A stretch of DNA of 64,000 bases from assembly GCA_037126765.1 (NCBI GenBank), contig JBBCBC010000002.1, positions 19,747,853-19,811,852 of the forward strand, given 5' to 3'. The position numbers and the translations under genes are program-made. Positions 55,701 through 64,000 of this stretch are shown piece after piece (positions within the stretch are counted from its first letter, which is position 1; every line of letters begins with the position of its first letter). The notes beneath the pieces are model-generated. The model was not told the origin of the DNA. It saw only the letters and a list, made by a program, of their open reading frames with translations, and searched no databases. The DNA is from Stenogyne calaminthoides (Eukaryota > Streptophyta > Magnoliopsida > Lamiales > Lamiaceae).

Positions 55701-56669
55701 TCTAATACACTTGAATTGCTTTCATACATTTATTCATAATTTGTATTTAATAAAATTTCATTTTTATTGTTGTAGGAATCATTGGATGTTGATGTTTCTG
55801 AATCATCTACTCATCAAGAAATTGATCTTCCTGAACAAAGTTGATGCTGGAATGATCAAGATTGAAGAGAAGATTGAAGATTTGGACTTGCTGTTGAATC
55901 TAAACAAAGTTGATGCTGTTGAATTATCTCTCATTTCCCATTTTATTCCTGAACTTGCTGCTGTTATATTTTGGTTGTGACTCGCTGCTGTTATATTTTG
56001 ATTGTAATTGATGAATCTACTTTGGTGTAGTTGAAGTATGAACTTCTTGTTAAAGTTTTTGTAATATTTTAGTTGTGTGATGCACTTACTTTTGAAGTTT
56101 GTAGTAGTTGAAGCATGACTCATGAACTTGCAGCTGCAATAGTTTAATTAGTTGTGATGTATGTTCTTTTAAAATATGGATAATGTGGTATTTCTAAGTA
56201 ATTTTAAAGTACTGATGTACTATTATATCTTTGTTGTGTTTTTAAGGAATTTCAGCATTTTAAGCATTCTTCACAGAATTTCGAGCTCGAGCTCGAGCTC
56301 TATCGAGTTTGGCTCGTTTTCTTAAACGAGTCGAGCCCGAGCTCGAGTTTAATCCCAAAAATACGAGCCGAGCTTCGATTTTAACTCGATAACCTTACCG
56401 AGCGAGCTCGAGCCTAGCTCGATAACATTTTCGAGTCGATCTCGAACACTAGGTACTCGGGCTCGCTCGACTCGTATAACAACACTACATAAGACTGTCA
56501 TTTTGGAACTGGTTTACATAAGACTATCATTTTGGAGATATTTGTGTTCTCATTTATTTACCAAGTTTTAATAATGCACCTTTGTTGGATTCTTAAATGC
56601 AAGGTTATTTATTTGTTGTTTCAGAGTTCACGAGATTTGAATCTAAAACAACCAGTCACTGGGCAATGA
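49785..56669 (+). CDS. DUF1195-family membrane protein gene (three exons)
   Basis: Exons 49785-50048, 50149-50361 and 56625-56669 join in phase 0 into a 173-residue protein ending GQ-stop (TGA). Splice sites are GT/AG (CTC|GTAATT...CGTAG|GAT; TTG|GTTAGT...TTTCAG|AGT). The N-terminus is Ser/Thr/Pro-rich. One hydrophobic span at residues 45-65 (FWALAAILLLAFWSML) is a likely membrane anchor. The rest is soluble, with DLDVL and a K-H-M-W-D-V-Y segment plus AISEIARMSIR. I recognise this as the plant DUF1195 family, sometimes annotated as 'putative sugar transporter', although one hydrophobic span makes transport unlikely; the function is unknown. The second intron is 6.3 kb because a 4.4-kb hAT transposon sits in it. 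No coding break is seen, so the gene may be functional if that intron is spliced. Confidence 0.82.
50362..52103. other. Left part of DUF1195 intron 2
   Basis: No gene recognised. AT-rich intron sequence; short open stretches on either strand are not protein-like. Confidence 0.6.
52372..53590 (+). other. 5' leader region of the hAT transposase gene
   Basis: A C/A-rich stretch (52430-52680) has two copies of CATCCACCGCACCACTGCAC. It is followed by T-rich sequence ending in an acceptor-like TTTATAG (about 53583-53589), shortly before the transposase ATG at 53628. This reads as an untranslated first exon plus leader intron. The Pro/His/Thr-rich open stretch at 52372-52683 is judged untranslated. 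Confidence 0.45.
53628..55844 (+). pseudogene. hAT transposase (BED finger, RNase H-like core, dimerisation domain; broken)
   Basis: ATG 53628 (MDQINEDVG) starts an acidic N-terminus. A BED-type zinc finger follows (WKHMTIVKLKNG, CNIC...H...C, about 53806-53940). The RNase H-like core starts at ITTDLWKSG. It breaks at TAA 54300-54302, a frameshift near 54390 and TAA 54670-54672. The DNAS motif usual before ND in this family, thought to carry a catalytic Asp, is missing at ISSISYNDVC. Then come DUF4413-like sequence (ALAMAGKFDKYW, AAVLDPRYKM, about 55020-55110) and the hAT dimerisation domain (WWKSERLRFPIL to SESTFSAGGR, about 55460-55640). A final intron 55684-55775 (GTAAGT...GTTGTAG) leads to an exon ending at TGA 55844. 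Confidence 0.88.
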
Positions 56670-58186
56670 CGTCTCTGAGCAGGGTGTTGATCCTATTTCC
56701 GGAGACTGAAATCCTGCAGGTTTTTTTTTTCCCACTCTTTTTGGATATACAAACAGTCTCATAGAAAACATGTGTGCTGCTGTTGGTTTTGGCCCAACAT
56801 CTAGGAATTGCTGTACTTTGTACTCCTGTATTTTGGAACACACAAACATCTCATATGTAGTTAGATATCTGCCGCCCAATTTTTGTGATTGCCATCGTGC
56901 TTTACGGTTACCGAGTTGAACAATACCCAGTTTATCTGATTCACATCAAAGTTTCTATGATCCTTATGTTATCAGGTGCTGTAGAGAAACAATGCCTCAA
57001 CATTCTGAACTTTGTGGTGAGAATAGAGTACGATTGAGCAATATTTTGTAAAAGCTGGAAAATAATTTCACTTGTCCAAAAATAACAAAAATGACAAATT
57101 GGTATAATCTCAAACAGATTGTAATATCGATCCAAATTAGATTAGATGTATCATTATATATGTATCTACATTTAGACTTATGCATAAAAAAGTTGTACCT
57201 ATTAATAATTTTTTCCCGTGTATTGTGCATGTTCTACCAAACAACTGGTGGTAATTGGTAAGACATTCTTTTCTTGGACTTGTAAGCCCTATCAAATGAG
57301 CCTAATAATACAATGCTTCAATATAATGGAGTATTTTTTTAAATTGAGGGGGTGCATAGTAAAAACAAATGAGAAATGTATGATTGAACAGAGGAATGAA
57401 ATTCATTCCTTAATTAGCTAAGACAAAAACTCTCATATGAGACGATCTCATACATGAGACATGTTATATTTTAGCACAAATCAACATATATCCCTCTTAA
57501 ATTGTTAAAGTGTCATATTTAAATTATACTCTGTCTCACGTGAGATTGTCTCATACAAATGAGCCTCATTAACTAATTGGGGGAAATGATAGATTTTCCA
57601 AAATTGTGAAATCATTCTCATCCCATCACTATACATTCATACCAAATACTATTATTTTCCTTCACTATACATTCATACCAAATTCTATTATTTTCGTCTA
57701 ATTGTATGCCTTCGCTCCTAAAGTATCTAACCAACACGACCATGAAAATTCTTTGTGGGAGACAAATTAGATTTAATTAATCTTATTTAAAATTCTTGTT
57801 TTTATTATTAATTGATTAATTTTATAAGACGGTGTCAATCTCATTTGAATTAGGATTTTATTCTGTGTTTAAAAAAAAAAAATGTAGTCAGGGCGAGGGA
57901 AAGTATGAAAAATGACCTATATAACCATTTAATCATCACTCACTTGACTTAGAGCGCAATGCCATTCCCTTCTCTTTAATAATTACCAGTTACACAGCGG
58001 CCAAGACCCACCCTATTATTGCATATTTATTTTTATCTTTTCCGTAGGAAGGGAAGTTTGCAGTTGCAAGTTGCAACCAGTCACGAAATGTGATTTTGTC
58101 ATTTGATCACCAAATTTTAGTTTTGGCCTTACAAAAAGAGGAATGTAGTTAAAGAGCAGTTTAAAAAATGAAAAAGAGAGATGGAT
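56670..58186. other. 3' flank of the DUF1195 gene and intergenic spacer
   Basis: After the DUF1195 stop the sequence is presumably 3' UTR for a few hundred bases; no clear polyadenylation signal was fixed. 57421-57560 has AGACGATCTCATA and GTGAGATTGTCTCATAC phrases, a common plant short-repeat type, with similar text near 48840-48950. No further gene. Confidence 0.45.
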
Positions 58187-59558
58187 TTAGAAGTTAACGA
58201 AGTTGGTAGGTGGCATAAAGAATTGAGGTTTCAAACCCCAAACATTAAAATCAACCTCTTCAATCTTCCAGGTTTCCTGGAGCTCCCTTTTATGGTTTGC
58301 AGATTCCTCCCCATATCTAAAGACGGTGAAAAACGTCTTTCCAGCGTGCGCAATATTGACACCATCAACGTACTTGTAGTCGTTGATAACGGACTCAGTG
58401 CTGGTTTCCCAGAAGACGTCCCCGTCTTCCTTGCAAGTCTTGACCGAAAGCAACCTGGAATCCTCGAGCTTCACCAGGAGTCCCGATCTTTGGCTGAAGT
58501 ATCCCCATATCGTGTGGTGAATTATTTCGTATTTTGGCCCCCCCTGCGCCTCCAGTGTCGCCTGGCTCGCGTCCAGCTTTAGTATGAAGCAATCCTCGTC
58601 GTCTATTATCTTCTCCCCGATGCAAACTGCATCTGCGAATAGTTCCGTTGTTGCTCTCGGATCCAGCCCCTGTGAATTTTTCATCATCAATATAATTCTA
58701 ATTCACGACTCAAATCTAAGTATGTTTGCTTACCTGTAAGAATCGGCGCAAAGGCCTGGGAGGGCCCTTAGAAATAGGTCTCTGTTGATTGGAAGATTGC
58801 CTCCACGAAATGTTACCGTTGCAACCGGAGATGACCTTGGAGCCGGAGATAAGCAGCTCGAGACACCACTGGTCGGGATTCTTTTGCCAGAGCACGAAAC
58901 CTCCGGCCTCCTCGTTGCAGCTCTTGGACTTGACGTTCTCATCGCCTTGATGAAACTCCGACGCGCTTATCTTCACTTGTCCTATCACACACATGCTCTG
59001 AACGGCGTTCAACGCTGGTAACCCTCCCGTTGCTGCTATATATTGTTGCATGATGTACTTCGCTGTCGACGCTTCCTGATTGAATATAACACAATTAATT
59101 ACTAACATTTTCTTTCTAGTTCTACTAAAATGATCTCTAATTTAAAGATGGTTAAAAACTGTCATAATGACATGATTTTCGTGATTATAGGACAATATAT
59201 TTGTTCTAGTGATGGGTGAGTGACTGACAATGGAAGAATTTTTAGTGGGCTTCTTAATGTTGGGGCGATCGGGGAAGAGCTGGAGATGGAAGGGCAAGAG
59301 AGGAGATCCGACGATGCAGAGAAGGAAGCTCATTTCGTTGTATTTACTAGCGACGATGGGAGACGACCATTTATCCATGGGCTGAGCCTTCATCCACGTC
59401 GCCATGTTCTGCCACCGCACGGCCGCATTGTTTCCCAGCCCCGCGAACATCTCCTCTGGGATCGGCACGTCCAGCACCGTCTCCAGTGAATCCTCCCGCT
59501 CGAAATTCGGGCACAGCTTTCGCATTACAATCTTGTGTTTAGGCTTCTGGCTAGTCAT
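58187..59558 (-). CDS. DUF620-family protein gene (three exons)
   Basis: Exons 59558-59229, 59075-58734 and 58669-58187 join in phase 0 into 384 residues with no breaks. All introns are GT/AG (ATT|GTCAGT...AATCAG|GAA; CAG|GTAAGC...TTCACAG|GGG). The N-terminus is MRKLCPNFEREDSLETVLDV after eleven residues. It then has RWQNMATWMKAQ, a central AAYI-like IAATGGLPALNA segment, GFVLWQKNPDQWCLEL, GLDPRATTELFADA and the C-terminal IWGYFSQRSGLL and EEVDFNVWGL. I recognise this as the plant-specific DUF620 family. No signal peptide or membrane span is seen. Biochemical function is unknown. Length fits shorter family members. It is convergent with the DUF1195 gene, 1.5 kb away, and looks functional. Confidence 0.9.
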
Positions 59559-60559
59559 TTTTGGTTATGATTATGATTATTTTCTCAACCACGAATGTTA
59601 ATAACAAAAAGAATTAATGAATCAATGAAGATTTAGCAGAATGTGAATCTGGTGTCCTTCTTAGATCAAACCATTCATTCATTTCATTATAATTAATTGG
59701 TTAATTATATGTGGTCAGTAAGGGCTGGGCGTTCTCCTAGGAGTCTTGGTCAATACAACTTAATATTGTGCCTGTTTTCATGCATTATATGCCAAGTGTC
59801 CCAGTTAGTTTTGGCTGAAAATAAATTCATTTTGTGAGTAATTTTAGTGTTTAATTTTAGGAAGAAGGAATATTTCTCACGAGACACTCAATTAAGTTTG
59901 GCTCAACTTATAAACTCTTTCAAATAGCTTATAATCTGTTTTCAAACTTATAAGCTCTCTAATTTTGTGGAGTTTGTATGCTGTGAAACCTGTTCACTGT
60001 AAATTTTTTTTTTTTTACATGCATACTATTTAGTAATATAAGTCACACCCTTCATTTATCATTACGATACCATCTGCTATAATATAAGTCACACCCTTTA
60101 CTTTTATGTGTAATACCATTTATAGTAAAAAGTTACATCCTTTATAGCAAAAAGTCACATTCTTTAGTAATATAAGTCACACTCCTTAACCAGTTTCACC
60201 GTGAAACTTGTTCACCCTATACTTTGTCAATTTTGTTTGGCAAAATAAGATATTTAACATATTATAAGATTTTAAAATAAGTTCTTTAGAGCTTATAAGC
60301 TTAAAAAAAAAATTGTGATATATCACAACTTATTTTACTAAAATTGTTAAGCTCTACCCCATCCCATCACCCCAACCCCAACACGGTCTGAACTCATCCT
60401 GAACTCAACCCGACCCTGACCCAGTCCAAACTCGGCCCTAAAAATATTTTTTTTTATATTATATTAAAATTAAAAATATATATTTTTCTCAAATTACCAA
60501 ATAACTTATAAGCTTTATTAACCAAACATTTTTACAATTTATAAGCTTCTTAAAAATTA
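59559..60559. other. Upstream region of the DUF620 gene and intergenic DNA
   Basis: Promoter elements of the DUF620 gene should lie in the first few hundred bases, but no TATA box was fixed. 60045-60195 has four to five copies of ATATAAGTCACACCCTT-like text, between two GTGAAACYTGTTCAC phrases (about 59985 and 60208). It is probably a small decayed MITE or minisatellite. 60355-60440 is C-rich. Confidence 0.45.
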
Positions 60560-60738
60560 CTCCCTCCGTCCCGAATTTGGAGGCGATTTTACTGTTTGCA
60601 CGTGTTTTTGTGAGCGAGTTTTGTATTAGTAATTGAAATGATAAATTGATTTTTAAGGAGGGGTATGATAGATAAAAGACTCATCTATCATACCCCTCCT
60701 TAAAAATCAATTTATCATTTCAATTACTAATACAAAAC
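60560..60738. mobile_element. Stowaway-like MITE, left part, cut by the gypsy element
   Basis: Left terminus CTCCCTCCGTCCCG after TA. Internal GAGCGAGTTTTGTATT...AAGGAGGGGTATGATAGAT matches the family at 35935-36170. From 60618 to 60738 it forms a perfect 56-bp inverted repeat with a 9-base loop (60674-60682). The expected right terminal repeat is absent because the gypsy LTR begins at 60739. The remainder should lie beyond the gypsy element, off the window. Confidence 0.78.
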
Positions 60739-61107
60739 TGTTGTAATTTGTAACTGTTGTGTAATTTTTCATATAATTTTTTGGTATTTTTCTGATAATT
60801 TGTACGAAAATAAGCAAGAACAAGATAGCTTGAAGGATAAGAAATTGAGGGAGGAGACAAAAATTGGGAGAGAGATGAGGGTTATTTTCTGCATACTCAT
60901 TCCATCGGCCAATGCCAATTTTTGTAACAAATAGTAGGGACCACCATATGTGGATAATACCAAAACTAAATGCTGAATATAAAGATAGAAAGGATTGGGC
61001 TTTCAGATAAATGGCTCATTTCTTCAGATTTATTTACTTGGCCCAATAACAGTGACCAACCCAGATGCTAATGACCCATTGGGATTAATTCTTCCGTGAG
61101 TCTCACA
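60739..61107 (-). repeat. 3' LTR of a Ty3/gypsy element (369 bp)
   Basis: On the minus strand it starts TGTGAGACTCAC at 61107, right after a PPT (AAAAAGGGGCG, 61118-61108), and ends ATTACAACA at 60739. A possible TATA box is near 60990. The five bases left of it (AAAAC, 60734-60738) are the predicted TSD. The matching 5' LTR lies outside the window. Confidence 0.72.
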
Positions 61108-64000
61108 CGCCCCTTTTTCATTAAACATTGTACCCCTTCCTCATTCAGACAAAACACTTCAGTTCCCCTTTTCTCTTTCTTCGGTCCGAAAAACCCTAGA
61201 TCGTCGTCCCCTTCCTTCTCTTCACCAAATTCAACACCCTGCTCCTTAGAAATCGGTGCTAAAGTCTCCATTCTCACAACAATACCCCCGCGATCAGAAG
61301 ATCATTGTCCCCAAGGATGGTCAAGACCAAAGCCGCGCTGGTATACAGTTGTATCGATCCAAGAGGTAGCATTTCCATCCGTTAAATTCCATAAGACCAT
61401 AACCTGATCTCGTTTTTTTCCTTTCTCCAGGATTGAGCGGCGATCGAGTAGCTGAACGGGTCTGATTAGGAAGCTTCCCGTGTCATCAGTGTCGGGAAGG
61501 GCTAAAGAAGGTACATACTTTTCCCCTATGTGCTTCTTGAGTAATGATACGTGGAAAATAGGGTGTATCTTAGATCCATGAGGTAGGTCTAAGTGGTATG
61601 CCACGGATCCCACCTTCTTTAGCACTATGTATGGGTCGTAGTATTTCGATGAGAGCTTCATGTTCTTCGAAAAATACACTGAATTCTGCCGGAAGGGCTG
61701 TAGTTTAAGAAATACTCGGTCTCCCACCTCGAGTACCCTATCTTGCCTGTTCGAGTCTGCGTACATTTTCATTCTGTTTTGAGCCTTGATTAAATTTTCT
61801 TTAATTTGTTGAGTGATGCTCTATCTGTGCTCTAGCATATCTTTGACCTCCTCTTGAGTTGAATCTAAGTAGGGTCCTCCAAACTGTCCAGTAGGTGTGT
61901 ACCCATACAGAGCCTCAAATGGAGTCATTTTTAGGCTAGTGTGGTAGTTGGTGTTATACCAGTACTCAGCTAGGGGTAGCCACTTCAATCATTGTGTAGA
62001 GTGTTCACTAACCATACACCTTAAATATTGCTTTAGGCACAGATTCACCCTCTCAGTTTGGCCATCAGACTGAGGGTGGTATGAATAACTCATATTCAGA
62101 TGTGTGCCCAGTAATTTGAATAGTTCTCTCCAAAAAGAACTAGTGAAAACATTATCCCTGTCACTAACAATGCTTGTAGGCAACCCATGCAGTTTGTAAA
62201 TGACATCTAGGAAGTTTTTTGCAATTGAAGGAGCTGTGTAGGGGTGGGATAGTGCTAAGAAATGAGAATACTTGGTAAACATGTCAATTATTACCCAGAT
62301 TACACTCTTACCCCAAGACTTAGAAAGTCCTTCAATGAAATCCATTGAGATGTGGCTCCACTTCAATGAAATCCATTGAGATGTGGCTCCAAGCCTGATT
62401 TGGTACAGGTAAAGGTTGTAGAAAACCAGGATACAATCCAGGGTTTGATTTGCTTCTAGCACACACCTCACAAGCCTTTACCCATCTCATAACATCCTCC
62501 TTCATATTAGGCCAGAAAAAGAGTCTCTTAAGCCTTTGATAAGTTCCAGTAACCCTAGAATGTCCACCATAGGGAGTCATATGCATCTCAGAGAATATCA
62601 ACCCTCTAATTCCTTGATTTTCTCCAATAACCAACCTTTTCTTATACCTGAGAATCCCCTCAGTGACCTGGAAAAGTGGGTGAAAGGTTGAATCTTGTTC
62701 CTTTGCCTTGATGATGTTTTGAACAAACTCATCAAGGTCATAGCTGAGCAGAACTTGGTCAATCCACTTAGGAGTGACTGTAGAAATAGCAATACAACTC
62801 TCCCCTTCAAATTCCCTCCTTGATAATGCATCAACTGCATTATTATCACTTTCTTTCTTATATTGAATGTCATAATCCAACCCCAGGAGTTTGGTAATCC
62901 ATTTTTGCTGCATTGGTGTCACTATCTTCTGGTCCAGCAAGTGTCTCAAAGACTTCTGATCAGTCTTGATAGTGAATCTCTGTACTTGGAAATAATGTCT
63001 CCACTTTTGCACTGCCATTAGAATATCTAGGAACTCTCTTTCATAGATGGAGAGAGCTTGATTCTTAGGACATAGAGCCTTACTCATGTAGGCCAAGGGT
63101 CTACCTTCTTGCATTAAAGGAGAATTTTACAAACTTTTTGGTGAAGTCAGGTAGTGCCAATACTGGTACAGTGACCATGGCATCCTTAAGTTTGTAAAAT
63201 GCTCCTTCAGCTTCAAGGTTCCACTTGAAGTTGTCCTTCTTTAGCAATGATGTCAAGGGTTTACTGATCTTGCCATACCCCTTCACAAATTTTCTGTAAT
63301 AGCCTGTTAAACCCAGAAATCCCCTCAACTGTTTAACAGTTTTAGGTTTGGGCCATTGCAACATGCATTCTATATTTTCAGGGTCTGTAGCAACTCCCAG
63401 ATCAGATATGATATGCCCCAAGTATTCCACCCTGTTCTGCCCAAACTGGCACTTGCTCATCTTGGCATACAACTGATTTTTTCTTAAGAGTTGTAGGACA
63501 ATCTCCAATTGTTGCACATGCTCATCCATGTTAGCACCGTAGATGAGTATGTCATCAAAAAACACTAGAACAAACTTCCTCAGATATTCCCCAAACACTT
63601 GATTCATCAGAGATTGAAAGGTTGCTGGGGCATTACACAGCCCAAAGGGCATCACTAGGAACTCATAATGGCCATTATGAGTCCTAAAGGCTGTTAAATA
63701 TCTGTGTTCTTTGTTCATGAGAATTTGGAAATAACCAGATCTCAAGTCAATCTTTGAAAAGACCTTAGAACCATGTAACTCATCAAGTAGCTCATCAATG
63801 ATGGGAATATGGTAGTTATGCTTAATGTAACAATCATTAAGATACCTGTAATCCACACACATCCTCCAAGAGCCATCCTTCTTTTTCACTAGGATGATTG
63901 GAGAGGTAAAAGGACTTTTACTGTTCTGGATGACTCCAAACTTTAACAAGTCCCTTTTTCTATCTCATCCTTTTGTATGTGTGAGGTCCTGTAGGGATAT
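61108..64000 (-). pseudogene. pol of a Ty3/gypsy (chromovirus-like) element, partial and broken
   Basis: Read right to left from the window edge. RT has SWRMCVDYRYLND, DLRSGYFQI and catalytic FFDD (63562-63551). RNase H starts with KALCPKNQALSIYERE. The integrase zinc finger has H...H...CEVCARSK (about 62560-62450). The integrase core has ISMDFIEGL, DMFTKYSHF, VSDRDNVFTS and HPQSDGQTERVN. The C-terminus is GDRVFLKLQP, HPIFHVSLLKKH and a weak chromodomain-like RRSILEKG...VLWN. IN after RT/RNase H defines Ty3/gypsy. Breaks are a 31-bp tandem duplication at 62330-62391, a frameshift at about 63105, stops near 61988 and 61820, and TAA/TGA codons. A short LTR plus chromodomain-like tail suggests a Reina-type chromovirus. 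gag and protease are off the window. Confidence 0.9.

Larger units (their letters stand above)
52112..56487 (+). mobile_element. hAT (Ac-like) DNA transposon, 4.4 kb, inside a host intron
   Basis: Terminal inverted repeats are TAGTGCTGTTATACGA on the left, complement of TCGTATAACAACACTA on the right. The 8-bp TSD CATAAGAC is at 52104-52111 and 56488-56495. Subterminal 150-200 bp at both ends are dense in GAGCTCG/GGCTCG motifs in both orientations, the likely transposase-binding regions. The transposase lies on the plus strand, the same direction as the host gene. TIR length, 8-bp TSD, BED finger and hAT dimerisation domain agree on the superfamily. Confidence 0.93.

Noticed and set aside
58181..58582. 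Plus-strand ORF opposite DUF620 exon 3, and 58785-59021, 59220-59489 opposite exons 2 and 1
   Set aside because: Shadows of a well-conserved minus-strand gene with consistent splice sites.
61096..61407. Plus-strand ORF across the gypsy 3' LTR border
   Set aside because: It crosses the PPT/LTR junction of the minus-strand gypsy element and shows no domain.

Overview
This window is plant nuclear DNA, most likely from a eudicot; I cannot name the species. The evidence is two intron-bearing plant-specific genes (DUF1195 and DUF620 families) at the right end, and about 50 kb of nested plant retrotransposons and MITEs. Only about 2 kb is host coding sequence. No prokaryotic, organellar, CRISPR or RNA-gene signal was seen.

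Layout. 1-1059 is repeat-bearing intergenic DNA. 1060-16276 is a 15.2-kb SIRE/Maximus-like Ty1/copia element with two LTRs, PBS, PPT and a TATAG target duplication. It carries broken gag and pol, a 24-bp tandem array, an antisense module with its own TATA box, and a long broken downstream ORF with its own promoter. 16449-18282 is a solo LTR inside a (TA)n microsatellite. 18566-21186 is a minus-strand element of two 1.2-kb LTRs around only 171 bp. 21192-25107 holds older gypsy-LTR and retroelement-ORF debris. 25113-31772 is a head-to-head composite of a minus-strand LTR and a plus-strand, gene-less LARD-like element, with GTTAT at both outer edges. 32141-34938 is a 1.18-kb tandem repeat (about 2.4 copies). 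35935-36170 is a Stowaway-like MITE. 37619-40250 is a degenerate minus-strand retroelement ORF, followed by a one-ended CACTA terminus (40393-41240).

43647-48660 is a hAT-type MITE (8-bp TSD) split by a 4.8-kb minus-strand copia element with 177-bp LTRs (TSD GATTT). 49036-49573 is a Mutator-like MITE (9-bp TSD). 49785-56669 is a three-exon DUF1195 membrane-protein gene whose last intron holds a 4.4-kb hAT transposon (8-bp TSD) with a broken transposase. 58187-59558 (minus) is an apparently intact three-exon DUF620 gene. 60560-60738 is the left part of a second Stowaway-like MITE, cut by a Ty3/gypsy element (3' LTR 60739-61107, pol 61108-64000) that runs off the window.

The most unusual signal is shared architecture among the SIRE-like, LARD-like, LTR-only and minimal elements. 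They share an AACGG-containing motif just upstream of the TATA box, a block near GTGGAYGTAGGAC in U5, the same PPT style, and (in two elements) a homologous antisense module. This points to one interacting lineage of autonomous and non-autonomous copia elements. Coordinates are hand-counted and may be off by one or two bases. All family assignments come from motif recognition, not database search.
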